Assembly: GCF_014697415.1 (NCBI RefSeq)
Contig: NZ_JACJRT010000014.1
Span: 186,001 to 250,000, forward strand
Source of the DNA: Cyanobium sp. FACHB-13342
GTDB taxonomy: Bacteria > Cyanobacteriota > Cyanobacteriia > PCC-6307 > Cyanobiaceae
DNA length: 64,000 bases
Direction: 5' to 3'
Below, piece after piece: positions 48,698 through 58,087 of the stretch. The notes under the pieces are model-generated. The model made no database searches and was not told where the DNA came from. It saw only the letters and a program-made list of their open reading frames with translations. How positions within the stretch are numbered: the stretch's first letter is position 1; each line of letters starts with the position of its first letter. A program made the position numbers and the translations under genes.

Positions 48698-50877
48698 GCA
48701 CCCAACAGCGCCGCAAAAGCCTCCACTTCGAGGGGATGGCTGAACCAATACCCCTGGTAGGCATCGCAGCCCAAGGCCTCCAGCACGGCCAACTGGCCGG
48801 CGGTCTCCAAGCCCTCCGCCAGGGTTTGCATGCCGAGGCCCCGACCCATGGCGAGGGCGGTCCGCACGATCGTGCGGGCCGCGTCACTGGTTTCCAGGTG
48901 CTGGATGAAACTGCGGTCAATCTTCAACTTGTGCAGAGGCAGGCGATTCAGCACCGACAGAGAGGAATACCCGGTGCCGAAGTCATCGAGGGCGAGCCGC
49001 ACGCCCAGGGCCGCCAGATCCTGCACCGCGGCGGTCACGCCCGCCACCGGCAGGATGCAGCTTTCGGTGATCTCCAACTCGAGCACTCCCGCTGGTAGGC
49101 GATAGCGCTTCAACAGGGCGATCACCTGATCGACCAGGGGCGGCAAGGTGAGCTCAAACTGGCGCGGCGAGAGATTCACCGCCAGCCGGGGGACCTGGAG
49201 CCCCGCATCCAGCCAGGCCCGCAGCTGGCGGCAGGCTTCCCCCAGCACCCACTGGCCCAGGGAATGGATCAGGGTGGTGCGCTCCGCCAGGGCCACAAAC
49301 CGCGCCGGAGGGACGGCGCCAAGGGTCGGGTCGTTCCAGCGCAGCAACGCCTCCGCCCCCAGCAGACACCCGCTCCCGTCGAACTGGGGCTGGTACACCA
49401 ACCGCAACGCCCTATCGCCCACGGCCTGATGCAGGCGTGCCTCCAGCTCCATCTCCCGACGCAGGCGCGTGGTGAACGTGGGCTCGTAGGCCAGGGCCGT
49501 GCCCGGGGCCACCTCACGGGCGCGGCTGAGGGCCGTGGCCGCCCCCTGCAGGAGCGGTTCCACCTGCTGGCCATGGAGCGGCGCCAGGCAGTAGCCGGCA
49601 CTGAATCCCAGGGCCATGGGCGCCATCTCCTCGCCAACCGGCAGCTGGCTGAGGGCAGCCCGCAGCTGCCGCAGCACCGCTTCGGCCTGGCGGCCCAGGG
49701 CCAGCGAATCCTCTGCCGGGCCCGAAAGCTCCCGCACCAGCACAAACTCATCCCCACCGAGTCGGGCCAGCAGATCGGAGGGGCCTGCCCAGGCCCGCAA
49801 GGCGTTGGCCACGGCCTGCAGCAAGGCATCGCCCACCTCCCGTCCGAAGCTGTGGTTGACCCGGCGGAAGCCATCGAGGTCGAGCCAAAGCACCAACCAC
49901 GGATGTCCCCCCGCCTGGGCCAAGCGGCCCTCCAAGCCACGCCGGCAGCTCTCCAGGTTGGCCAGACCCGTCAGAGGGTCGTGAAAGGCCAGGGCGGTCA
50001 GCTCGTCGAGGGCGCAGGTGAGGTCGGTGACGTCCCGGAGCATCAGGCCCACGGCCGGGGCGGAGCCGGGCTCCGTTTCCCCCGGGGAGGGAGGCTGCAG
50101 GGTCATCTCCACCTGATGGGCCCTGCCGTCGGCCGCCAGCAGCGGCAGGGTGATCCGACGCTCCTGGCCGGCCAGCACGGCTCCCCAGATCTGCTCGAAG
50201 GCCCCCCGCGCCTGGGGCGTGAGGAACTCCAGCAGGCGCCGGCCCTGCAGCTCCCCGTCCGCCACCGCCAGGATCCGATGCAGGGCGGGATTGGCAAACA
50301 GCAGCCTGGTGCCCGAATCGATCTGGCCGAGACCATCCGCCAGCTGGGACACCAACGCCCGATAGCGGGCCTCGCTGGTGCCCAGCGAAGCGAGCAGGCT
50401 GGCCTGAACCTGGCGGGCCGCCTCGCTGCTCGCCAACTGCCGGCGCACGCCGATGTCGCGCAGCGCCAGGGTCCAGCGGGGTTCACCCTCACCCTGCTGG
50501 AGCAGCGGATGGGCCTCGAGCTCCAGGGCCAGGGGCTCCCCCTGCAAGGGCTGCAGGTCGAGCTCCATCCGCAGCGGCACGGGGTCGGCCGTGGCCGCCA
50601 GCCGCTCCTCCAGCAGGCGCACCTGGCCAGGATTGGGCATCCACTGCTGCAGCCGCTCGCCGTAGAGCGCGTGCTGGGGCACCCCCAGGGCCTCGGCCAG
50701 ACGGCCATTGGCCTCCAGGATCCGCCCACCGGCCCCCGCCAGGATCAGCAGGTCGCCGCTGAACTGCACCATCTGGCGCAAATGGGGCAGCGCATGCACC
50801 GCCTGCTGCAGTTCATGGCGCAGCCGCCGGATCTCCCGCTCCAGGCGCTGCCGATCCTCGGCAGAGGAGGCGCTCAT
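48670..50877 (-). CDS. PAS-PAS-GGDEF-EAL protein
   Basis: 735 residues, no TM helix. PAS 1 (~30-145; GGRILEANGRLAEALGVPQH), PAS 2 (~165-290; LLFANPALHRILAVADGELQ), GGDEF (~300-460; LARLGGDEFVLVREL, intact) and EAL (~475-725; GAEALLRWNDP, LAVNLSPRQF, LELEITES, LALDDFGTGYSSLSVLN, LKIDRSFIQHL, LAEGLET). The I-site Arg is missing: GPSD replaces RxxD five residues before GGDEF. Both catalytic domains look competent, so it may switch between making and breaking c-di-GMP. Its start overlaps the upstream DsbA-like gene by 4 bp. Confidence 0.92.
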   Translation of the reverse strand: MSASSAEDRQRLEREIRRLRHELQQAVHALPHLRQMVQFSGDLLILAGAGGRILEANGRLAEALGVPQHALYGERLQQWMPNPGQVRLLEERLAATADPVPLRMELDLQPLQGEPLALELEAHPLLQQGEGEPRWTLALRDIGVRRQLASSEAARQVQASLLASLGTSEARYRALVSQLADGLGQIDSGTRLLFANPALHRILAVADGELQGRRLLEFLTPQARGAFEQIWGAVLAGQERRITLPLLAADGRAHQVEMTLQPPSPGETEPGSAPAVGLMLRDVTDLTCALDELTALAFHDPLTGLANLESCRRGLEGRLAQAGGHPWLVLWLDLDGFRRVNHSFGREVGDALLQAVANALRAWAGPSDLLARLGGDEFVLVRELSGPAEDSLALGRQAEAVLRQLRAALSQLPVGEEMAPMALGFSAGYCLAPLHGQQVEPLLQGAATALSRAREVAPGTALAYEPTFTTRLRREMELEARLHQAVGDRALRLVYQPQFDGSGCLLGAEALLRWNDPTLGAVPPARFVALAERTTLIHSLGQWVLGEACRQLRAWLDAGLQVPRLAVNLSPRQFELTLPPLVDQVIALLKRYRLPAGVLELEITESCILPVAGVTAAVQDLAALGVRLALDDFGTGYSSLSVLNRLPLHKLKIDRSFIQHLETSDAARTIVRTALAMGRGLGMQTLAEGLETAGQLAVLEALGCDAYQGYWFSHPLEVEAFAALLGAQLAGSTEK

Positions 50878-51590
50878 CGGCAGGCCGGACCGGCGGGGGG
50901 ATCGTGCAGGGCTCCCAGCACAAACGCCTCAACGGCCGCCCGGTCCTGCAGGCCAAGGTGACGCGCACCGGAAGGGGCAAGCATGCAGGGAATGCGGTCG
51001 AGCTCCAGACGCCACCAAGTGGTGAGCCGATCGAGGGCCTCCGGGTCGAGAAACCGCTCCGGATCGGGCTCCACCCCGGCCTGCTGCTGGCAGTGGTGAA
51101 GCTGTTGGGCGTTGGCGATGTTGCGTTGATCGCGCCAGAAGGAGCGAAAGATCGCCGTACGCAAAGGTGCCGCCAGGGCGGGTTCATCGGCTTCCACGGC
51201 GGCCTGCAGCAGCAGCGCCTGGTGGGAATTCACCCACACCGGCGGCAGCTGAACCTCCACCTCGGGAGCACGGCGCTGCACATCGGCCACCTCCTTGAGC
51301 AGGGTGGTGTGATCGTCCGGCTGGTTGGTGGCCGAGAACTCAAACGGCAGATGGGATTTGTGCTCCACCCCCACCCAGTACACCCGCTCAGCCACCCCCA
51401 GCTGGTTCAGCCACTCGTTGAGCGTGTAGCAGTAGGGACAGTTGAAATCTGAGATCACCACGATCCGGCTGCTCTGCAGTTCCGGAGGAAGTTCCTGCGG
51501 CAGTTCCGGCGAACACTCCAACGGCTGAAGCAAGGACAACGGATGGGGTGATGGGTTCAACTGTAGGCAGTGCCCCGAGGCTTGCGCCAT
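50874..51590 (-). CDS. DsbA-like thioredoxin-fold protein with CPYC motif
   Basis: 238 residues. IVVISDFNCPYCYTLNEWLN (~43-62) holds a CPYC redox pair in a thioredoxin first strand; a helical insertion and a distal QPDDHTTLLKEVADV follow, as in DsbA/FrnE-like oxidoreductases. No signal peptide is visible, so it is probably cytoplasmic. The ATG at 51590 overlaps the divergent MFS ATG within a single CATG; upstream in-frame sequence runs into the MFS gene and is not credible. Coupling to the PAS-GGDEF-EAL gene (4-bp overlap) hints at redox control of c-di-GMP, which is speculation. Confidence 0.78.
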   Translation of the reverse strand: MAQASGHCLQLNPSPHPLSLLQPLECSPELPQELPPELQSSRIVVISDFNCPYCYTLNEWLNQLGVAERVYWVGVEHKSHLPFEFSATNQPDDHTTLLKEVADVQRRAPEVEVQLPPVWVNSHQALLLQAAVEADEPALAAPLRTAIFRSFWRDQRNIANAQQLHHCQQQAGVEPDPERFLDPEALDRLTTWWRLELDRIPCMLAPSGARHLGLQDRAAVEAFVLGALHDPPAGPACR

Positions 51591-52863
51591 GCGCTGGAGA
51601 CGCCCCTCCACCTTCTTCTGCGCCTTCCTCACCCTGCTCAACGACCGGCTGGGGGAGAGCATCGTGTTCCCGCTGCTGCCGTTCCTGCTGGCGGGGTTCA
51701 CCAACGACGGCCGGGTGCTGGGTCTGCTGGCGGGCAGCTACGCCATCGCCCAGTTCGCCTTCACGCCCCTGATCGGTGCCCTGAGCGACCGCTTCGGCCG
51801 CAAGCCGGTGATCAGCATCTGCGTGGCGGGTTCGGTGCTGGGCCTGGCCCTGTTTGCCCTCACCATCAGCCTGCCCTGGGCCACCCTCTGGCCCGCAGCC
51901 CAGGCGGCCGGGCTGCCCCTGGCCCTGCTGTTCGGAGCCCGACTGATCGACGGGGTGAGCGGCGGCACCGCCGCCACCGCCAGCGCCGTGCTGGCCGACA
52001 TCTCCCCGCCGGAGAAGCGGGCCAAGGCCTTCGGCCTGATCGGGGTGGCCTTCGGTCTGGGCTTCATCCTCGGCCCCGCGCTCGGCGGCCTGCTCGGCCG
52101 CCTCAACGTCACCCTGCCCCTGCTGGTGGCGGTGGCCATCGCCGTGCTCAACCTGGTGCTGGTGCTCACCGTGCTGCCGGAAACCCACCCGGTGAGCGCC
52201 CGCCGCGCCATGCCCCGCAAACGGGATCTCAACCCGTTCACTGCCCTGCAGCGGGTGTTCACCAACCCCCAGGTGCGGCGTCTGTGCGTGGCCTTCTTCC
52301 TGTTCTTCCTCGCCTTCAACGGCTTCACCGCCGTGCTGGTGCTGTATTTCAAGCAGGCCTTCAACTGGGGGCCAGGCCTGGCCGCCGCGGCCTTCCTGGT
52401 GGTGGGCGTGGTGGCCACCGTGGTGCAGGGCGGCCTGATCGGTCCGCTGGTGAAACGCTTCGGCGAATGGCGCCTCACCCTGGCGGGCCTCGGCTTTGTG
52501 ATCGCCGGCTGCCTGCTGATCCCCATGGCCACCCGGGCCAATGCCCAGCCGGTGGTGTTCAGCGCCGTGGCGATCCTGGCCCTGGGCACGGGCCTGGTCA
52601 CCCCCTGCCTGCGCAGCCTGGTGTCCCGCCGACTCGACAGCGAGGGCCAGGGTGCGGCCCTGGGCAGCCTGCAGGGGCTGCAGAGCCTGGGCAGTTTTCT
52701 GGGGCCACCCCTGGCGGGCCTGGCCTACGAAACCACCGGTCGCCAGAGCCCCTTCTGGCTGGGCATCACCCTGCTGGTGGGCGTGGCCCTGCTGGTGGCC
52801 GGGGGCCTGCCGACGCCACCAGCGGAGGCGATGACAGCAGGACTACACGGGTCTGACGGTTGA
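51589..52863 (+). CDS. MFS efflux transporter (TetA-like, DHA1 type)
   Basis: 424 residues with 12 predicted TM helices. Motif A between TM2 and TM3 (GALSDRFGRKPV), an Arg in TM4 context (GARLIDGVSGGTAATASAVL), motif C-like GLIGVAFGLGFILGPALGG and a central basic loop (SARRAMPRKRDLNPF) place it with drug/proton antiporters such as TetA; the substrate is unknown. ppk1 follows 38 bp downstream on the same strand. Confidence 0.88.
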   Translation: MRWRRPSTFFCAFLTLLNDRLGESIVFPLLPFLLAGFTNDGRVLGLLAGSYAIAQFAFTPLIGALSDRFGRKPVISICVAGSVLGLALFALTISLPWATLWPAAQAAGLPLALLFGARLIDGVSGGTAATASAVLADISPPEKRAKAFGLIGVAFGLGFILGPALGGLLGRLNVTLPLLVAVAIAVLNLVLVLTVLPETHPVSARRAMPRKRDLNPFTALQRVFTNPQVRRLCVAFFLFFLAFNGFTAVLVLYFKQAFNWGPGLAAAAFLVVGVVATVVQGGLIGPLVKRFGEWRLTLAGLGFVIAGCLLIPMATRANAQPVVFSAVAILALGTGLVTPCLRSLVSRRLDSEGQGAALGSLQGLQSLGSFLGPPLAGLAYETTGRQSPFWLGITLLVGVALLVAGGLPTPPAEAMTAGLHGSDG

Positions 52864-52901
52864 GATTGCTACCTTGCCACTAACGAAAGCCCAGGCGTGG
52901 T

Positions 52902-55046
52902 ATGGCGGACTCCCAGGCTGACGCGCCCCTCGCTCCTGAGCTCTACATCAATCGCGAGTTGAGCTGGCTGGAGTTCAACTACCGGGTGCTGGCCCAGGCC
53001 CTCGACGAACACACCCCGCTGCTGGAACAGGCGAAATTCAGCGCCATCTTCAGCAACAACCTCGATGAGTTCTTCATGGTGCGGGTGGCCTCGCTGAAGT
53101 CCCAGATCGAAGCCGGGGTCAGCACCCTCAGCGACGACGGCCTCACCGCCCAGCAACAGCTCAAGGCCATCCGCACCAAGCTGCGGCCCCTGCTGGACAT
53201 GCAGCAGCAGCACTACCGCCACTCCCTCAAGAGCCATCTTGCCGACTACGGCATCCACCTGATCGACTACGCCAACCTCAACAGCTCCCAACGGGAGTGG
53301 CTGGAGGCCTACTTCCGGAACGCGATCTTTCCGGTGCTCACCCCCCTGGCGGTGGACCCGTCCCACCCCTTCCCCTTCATCAGCAACCTGAGCCTCAATG
53401 TGGCCGCCCTGGTGCGCGACCCCGATACCGGCCAACAGGAATTCGCCCGGGTGAAGGTGCCCCAGAAAAACCTGCCCCGCTTCGTCAAGATCCCCACCGA
53501 CCTGAGTGGCAAGCAGCCCGAACCCGTGTACACCGCCGTGCCCCTCGAGCAGGTGGTGGCCTTCAACCTGGGCCTGCTGTTCCCCGGCATGCACGTGGAA
53601 GGGCACTACTTCTTCCGCGTCACCCGCGACGCCGACCTGGAACTGCGCGACCTGGAGGCCGACGACCTGATGGAGGCCCTGGAGGAGGGCCTGCGCAAAC
53701 GCCGCCGGGGCGGCGAGGTGGTGCGGCTGGAGGTGGCCGACGAGATGCCGGAGGCGGTGGTGCAACTGCTGATGGAGGGCACGGCCGTGGAGCCCGAAGA
53801 CGTCTACCGGATCAACGGCCCCCTGGGCCTCGACGACCTGATGAGCCTGCTGAGCATCCCCCTGCCGCAGCTCAAGGAAAAACCCCACAAGGGCCGCACC
53901 GCCCCCGCCCTGGCCCGCACCCAGAAGGGCCAGCTGGAAGACGGTTCCATCAAGGCGGAGGAGTTCGAGAGCATCTTCTCGGTGATCCGCCGCGGTGACG
54001 TGTTGGTGCATCACCCCTACGACCTGTTCTCCACCTCCGTGGAGGAATTCCTTAACCAGGCCGCCGACGACCCGTCGGTGCTGGCCATCAAGATGACTCT
54101 CTACCGCACCTCCAAGGATTCACCGGTGGTGGCGGCCCTGATCCGGGCAGCCGAGAACGGCAAGCAGGTGATGGCCCTGGTGGAGCTCAAGGCGCGCTTC
54201 GACGAAGACAACAACATCCAGTGGGCCAAACAACTGGAGGCCTCCGGCGTGCACGTGGTGTACGGCGTGCTGGGGCTAAAGACCCACACCAAGATCCTGC
54301 TGGTGGTGCGCAAGGAAAAGGAACGCCTCAACAGTTACGTGCACATCGGCACCGGCAACTACAACTCCAAAACATCCAGCCTCTACACCGACATCGGCTT
54401 GCTCACGGCCCGTCCGGAATTCGGCGCCGATCTGGTGGAGCTGTTCAACTACCTCACCGGCTTCTCCAAGCAGCAGAGCTTCCGCCGGCTCCTGGTGGCG
54501 CCGGTCACCCTGCGCAGCCGCATGGAGGGCCTGATCCGCCGCGAGATTGACCATGCCCAGGCCGGCCGCGGCGGCCACATCCGGGCCAAAATGAATGCCC
54601 TGGTGGATCCAGCGATCATCGCCCTGCTCTACGAGGCGTCCCAGGCCGGTGTGCACATCGAGTTGGTGGTGCGGGGCATGTGCAGCCTCCGGCCAGGGCT
54701 GGCCGGCATCAGCGACAACATTGCCGTGGTGAGTGTGATCGGCCGCTTTCTCGAACACTCCCGGATCTTCTGGTTCGGCAATGGCGGCGACGCCGAATTG
54801 TTCATCGGCAGTGCCGACTGGATGTCACGCAACCTGGATCGGCGCGTGGAGGCGGTGGCCCCGATCGAAGATCCACGCCTCCGCCAGCAACTCGAACAGA
54901 TCCTCGACCTCTACCTGCATGACACCGGCGCGTGGCACATGGACAGCGAGGGACACTTCAGCCAACACCAGCACGAAGGAGAAGCCCAACTGGTGCAGCG
55001 CGAGATGATGCGTCGCTGGCGCGGTGGTTTGGTCCCTACCAGCTGA
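52902..55046 (+). CDS. ppk1: Polyphosphate kinase 1
   Basis: 714 residues, complete. The N-terminal domain opens with YINRELSWLEFNYRVLAQAL and NNLDEFFMVRVASLKSQIEA; the kinase part carries LTLYRTSKDSPV-like MTLYRTSKDSPVVAALI, the phosphorylated His in LGLKTHTKILLVV, TGNYNSKTS and MSRNLDRRVEAVAPIED. It polymerises ATP gamma-phosphate into polyphosphate at the membrane, providing phosphate storage. It lies between the MFS gene and a group 2 sigma factor, all rightward. Confidence 0.96.
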   Translation: MADSQADAPLAPELYINRELSWLEFNYRVLAQALDEHTPLLEQAKFSAIFSNNLDEFFMVRVASLKSQIEAGVSTLSDDGLTAQQQLKAIRTKLRPLLDMQQQHYRHSLKSHLADYGIHLIDYANLNSSQREWLEAYFRNAIFPVLTPLAVDPSHPFPFISNLSLNVAALVRDPDTGQQEFARVKVPQKNLPRFVKIPTDLSGKQPEPVYTAVPLEQVVAFNLGLLFPGMHVEGHYFFRVTRDADLELRDLEADDLMEALEEGLRKRRRGGEVVRLEVADEMPEAVVQLLMEGTAVEPEDVYRINGPLGLDDLMSLLSIPLPQLKEKPHKGRTAPALARTQKGQLEDGSIKAEEFESIFSVIRRGDVLVHHPYDLFSTSVEEFLNQAADDPSVLAIKMTLYRTSKDSPVVAALIRAAENGKQVMALVELKARFDEDNNIQWAKQLEASGVHVVYGVLGLKTHTKILLVVRKEKERLNSYVHIGTGNYNSKTSSLYTDIGLLTARPEFGADLVELFNYLTGFSKQQSFRRLLVAPVTLRSRMEGLIRREIDHAQAGRGGHIRAKMNALVDPAIIALLYEASQAGVHIELVVRGMCSLRPGLAGISDNIAVVSVIGRFLEHSRIFWFGNGGDAELFIGSADWMSRNLDRRVEAVAPIEDPRLRQQLEQILDLYLHDTGAWHMDSEGHFSQHQHEGEAQLVQREMMRRWRGGLVPTS

Positions 55047-55239
55047 GGCTTTCCAGCACACGACATCGCATTGATCGGCAGCAATCCATACAGGAAATCT
55101 TCCAAATCAATCCGTTGCACGGTGCCCTGCAGTGCTACATTCCGGCCAAATCCAATACGGAGGCTTGGGTGTGGGGACGCCTTTGCAATCCGCTTTGAAC
55201 GTTGTTGACAGCAACGTCTCGAAGCTTTCGCCATCGTTG

Positions 55240-56184
55240 ATGGCATCCAGTTCAGCGTCAGCAACCAAACCGAAGCCCACGGGCCCCCGGGCCGGCGGAC
55301 GTCTCAGTGCCGATTCCATCGGCTGGTATCTGAGCACGATCGGACGGGTGCCCCTGCTCACGGCCGCCGAAGAGATTGAGCTGGCGCACCACGTGCAGGC
55401 CGGTAAACGCCTCCAACAGCTTCCGGCCGAGGAGCTCACCCCCAAGCACAAGCGCCAGCTGCGCATGGCCCAACGGGCCCGTGACCGGATGATGGCGGCC
55501 AACCTGCGCCTGGTGGTGAGCGTGGCCAAGAAGTACCAGAACCAGGGGCTGGAATTGCTCGACCTGGTGCAGGAAGGGGCCATCGGCCTGGAGCGCGCCG
55601 TCGACAAGTTCGACCCCGCCATGGGCTACAAGTTTTCGACCTACGCCTACTGGTGGATTCGCCAGGGAATGACCCGGGCCATCGACAACAGCGCCCGCAC
55701 CATCCGCCTGCCGATTCACATCAGCGAAAAGCTCTCCAAGATGCGGCGCATCAGCCGGGAGCTGTCCCACCGTCTGGGTCGCCAGCCCAACCGCCTGGAG
55801 CTGTCCCACGCCATGGACATGGCCCCCCAGGACCTGGAGGAGCTGATGTCCCAGAGCGCCCCCTGCGCCTCCCTCGATGCCCATGCCCGTGGCGAGGAAG
55901 ACCGCAGCACCCTGGGTGAGTTGATTGCCGACCCGGCCAGCAACGAGCACATGGACTCGATGGACCGGCACATCCAGAAGGAGCATCTGGGCACCTGGCT
56001 GTCCCAGTTGAATGACCGGGAACAGAAGATCCTCAAACTGCGCTTCGGGCTGGAGGGCTCGGAACCGCTCACCCTCGCCGAGATCGGCCGGCTGATCAAC
56101 GTGTCCCGGGAGCGGGTGCGGCAGCTGGAAGCCAAGGCGATCATGAAGCTGCGCTTGATGAGCAACTACCAGCAGGCCGCCTGA
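55240..56184 (+). CDS. Group 2 RNA polymerase sigma-70 factor
   Basis: 314 residues from the ATG at 55240 (MASSSASATKPKP); upstream in-frame starts from 55132 add a segment of doubtful coding value. Region 1.2 (DSIGWYLSTIGRVPLLTAAE), region 2 ([37 protein letters not shown]), region 3 and region 4 (LTLAEIGRLINVSRERVRQL) are complete. It is clearly distinct from the factor at 13561. The ~193 bp before it must hold its promoter; I cannot define the boxes. The phytol kinase gene starts 4 bp after its stop. Confidence 0.92.
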   Translation: MASSSASATKPKPTGPRAGGRLSADSIGWYLSTIGRVPLLTAAEEIELAHHVQAGKRLQQLPAEELTPKHKRQLRMAQRARDRMMAANLRLVVSVAKKYQNQGLELLDLVQEGAIGLERAVDKFDPAMGYKFSTYAYWWIRQGMTRAIDNSARTIRLPIHISEKLSKMRRISRELSHRLGRQPNRLELSHAMDMAPQDLEELMSQSAPCASLDAHARGEEDRSTLGELIADPASNEHMDSMDRHIQKEHLGTWLSQLNDREQKILKLRFGLEGSEPLTLAEIGRLINVSRERVRQLEAKAIMKLRLMSNYQQAA

Positions 56185-56188
56185 GCCC

Positions 56189-56863
56189 ATGGCCGGCGGC
56201 TGGCCGCAACAGCTCCTGGGCGTTGCGGCGGTGGCCGGTTGGCTCGCCCTGCTGGCGATCGCCGCCCGAGAGGTGCGGCGGCGCTGGAGTGGGCAGCGGG
56301 AGTGGAGCCGCAAACTCGTGCACATCGGCACCGGAGCCGTGGTGCCGATCGCCTGGGCCTGCGGCATCGACCGCCTGATCGCCGTGCCCGCCGCCGGAGC
56401 CATCACCCTGGTGGCCGCCTTCAACCACCGCTTCCGCCTGCTGCCCGCCATCGAAGATGTGGGCCGCTCCAGCTACGGCACGATCGCCTACGGCGCCTCG
56501 ATCACCCTGTTGCTGCTGCTGTTCTGGCCGGGGCACCCGGCCGCGGTGGCCGCCGGCGTGCTGGTGATGGCGGTGGGGGATGGCCTGGCCGGACTGCTGG
56601 GCCCCCTGCTGACCTCGCCGAGCTGGCGGGTCTGGGGGCAACGCAAATCGATCGTGGGCACCGGGGCCATGGCCCTGGGCAGCCTGGCGATGCTGCTGCT
56701 GGTGCGTCAGCTGGCCGTGGCCGCTGGTCTGCCCCACCCCGGGCCGGCCGCCCTGCTGGCCATCGCCAGCGTGGCCGTGGCCCTGGAGCAGATAGCCGTG
56801 ATGGGCCTCGACAACTTCACCGTGCCGTTGACCACCGGGTGGCTCTGGCAGCAGCTCAGCTGA
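56189..56863 (+). CDS. Phytol/dolichol kinase-family membrane protein (VTE5-like)
   Basis: 224 residues, about six TM helices. Conserved blocks of the SEC59/VTE5 family are present: WSRKLVHIGTGAVVPIAW, SYGTIAYGASITLLLL, MAVGDGLAGLLGPL, GQRKSIVGTGAMALG and ALEQIAVMGLDNFTVPLTTG. In cyanobacteria these enzymes phosphorylate phytol released from chlorophyll for tocopherol and other prenyl-lipid synthesis, using CTP at the membrane. A phosphatidate cytidylyltransferase-like role is less likely given the length and motifs. Confidence 0.82.
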   Translation: MAGGWPQQLLGVAAVAGWLALLAIAAREVRRRWSGQREWSRKLVHIGTGAVVPIAWACGIDRLIAVPAAGAITLVAAFNHRFRLLPAIEDVGRSSYGTIAYGASITLLLLLFWPGHPAAVAAGVLVMAVGDGLAGLLGPLLTSPSWRVWGQRKSIVGTGAMALGSLAMLLLVRQLAVAAGLPHPGPAALLAIASVAVALEQIAVMGLDNFTVPLTTGWLWQQLS

Positions 56864-56873
56864 TCCCCCCAGC

Positions 56874-57968
56874 TCAGGCCGGCACCAGGGAGCGGGCAGC
56901 CTGGGACTCCCGCACCGCCTCGGCAAGGCTGTCGAGCACCGCGGTGGTGGTGGCCAGATCAATGCAGGCATCGGTGATGCTCTGGCCGTAGGTGAGGCCC
57001 CCCACATCCAGCTGGGCCAGATCGTTGGGGATCTTCTGGCTGCCCGCCACCAGATGGCTCTCCAGCATCACGCCCATCACGTGGGTGGAGCCGGCGCGCA
57101 GCTGCTCGGCCACCTGGGCAGCCACCTCGCCCTGCCGGCGGTAGTCCTTGTTGGAATTGCCGTGGCTGCAATCCACCATCAAACGGGGGGGCAGGCCCGC
57201 CTTGGCCAGCTCGGCAGCGGCCTCCTCCACCGCCTCGGGGTGGTAGTTGGTGCCGCGCTTGCCGCCCCGCAACACCAGATGGCCATCGGGGTTGCCGGTG
57301 GTGGTGACGATGGCCGCATGGCCCTCGCCGTTGATGCCGAGGAAGTGGTGGGGCCGGGCCGCGGCCTCCATCGCATTGATGGCGGTGATGGCACTGCCAT
57401 CGGTGCCGTTCTTGAAGCCGATCGGCATCGAGAGGCCGGAGGCCATCTCCCGGTGGGTCTGACTCTCGGTGGTGCGGGCGCCGATGGCGGTCCAGCTGAT
57501 CAGGTCGGCGATGTACTGGGGCACCACCGGATCGAGCAATTCCGTGGCCGCGGGCAGCCCCATCTCGGCCAGGTGGAGCAAGAGGCCGCGGGCCACCCGC
57601 AACCCACTGTTGATGTCGTAACTGCCGTCGAGGTGGGGATCGTTGATCAGGCCCTTCCAGCCCACGGTGGTGCGGGGCTTCTCGAAGTACACCCGCATCA
57701 CGATCTCCAGCGCATCCCGATAGCGCTCGTGGGCCGCGGCCATCGCGGTGGCGTACTCCTTAGCAGCCGCCACGTCGTGCACCGAGCAGGGCCCCACGAT
57801 CACCAGCAGGCGGGAATCGCGGCCGTGCAGGATCGCCTGAATCCGCTCCCGGGCCTGCTGCACGGTGAGCGCCGAGCGCTCGGTAATCGGCAGTTCGCGG
57901 TGCAACAGGGCCGGCGACACCAGTGGCCGGGTTTCCACCACATGCAAGTCGGAGGTGGTGGTGGGCAT
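56874..57968 (-). CDS. aroG: 3-deoxy-7-phosphoheptulonate (DAHP) synthase, class I AroG type
   Basis: 364 residues, the AroF/G/H length. LLVIVGPCSVHDVAAAKEYA, MRVYFEKPRTTVGWKGLIND, the metal-ligand region VDCSHGNSNKDYRRQ and GVMLESHLVAGSQKI are diagnostic. It condenses phosphoenolpyruvate with erythrose 4-phosphate, the first step to chorismate, which supplies pabB above. It converges with the phytol kinase gene 10 bp away and is divergent from acnB, with ~119 bp between. Confidence 0.95.
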   Translation of the reverse strand: MPTTTSDLHVVETRPLVSPALLHRELPITERSALTVQQARERIQAILHGRDSRLLVIVGPCSVHDVAAAKEYATAMAAAHERYRDALEIVMRVYFEKPRTTVGWKGLINDPHLDGSYDINSGLRVARGLLLHLAEMGLPAATELLDPVVPQYIADLISWTAIGARTTESQTHREMASGLSMPIGFKNGTDGSAITAINAMEAAARPHHFLGINGEGHAAIVTTTGNPDGHLVLRGGKRGTNYHPEAVEEAAAELAKAGLPPRLMVDCSHGNSNKDYRRQGEVAAQVAEQLRAGSTHVMGVMLESHLVAGSQKIPNDLAQLDVGGLTYGQSITDACIDLATTTAVLDSLAEAVRESQAARSLVPA

Positions 57969-58087
57969 GGGCCTGAGGCCGTCAGAACGGCGCTGCGCGG
58001 GAGCATCCCACCCTAGTCAGCAGCCATGGCGACCAAACGCTGGGCCGGTCGCGAAGAAGAATGGGACGCAGATTGATGCGATCGGGC

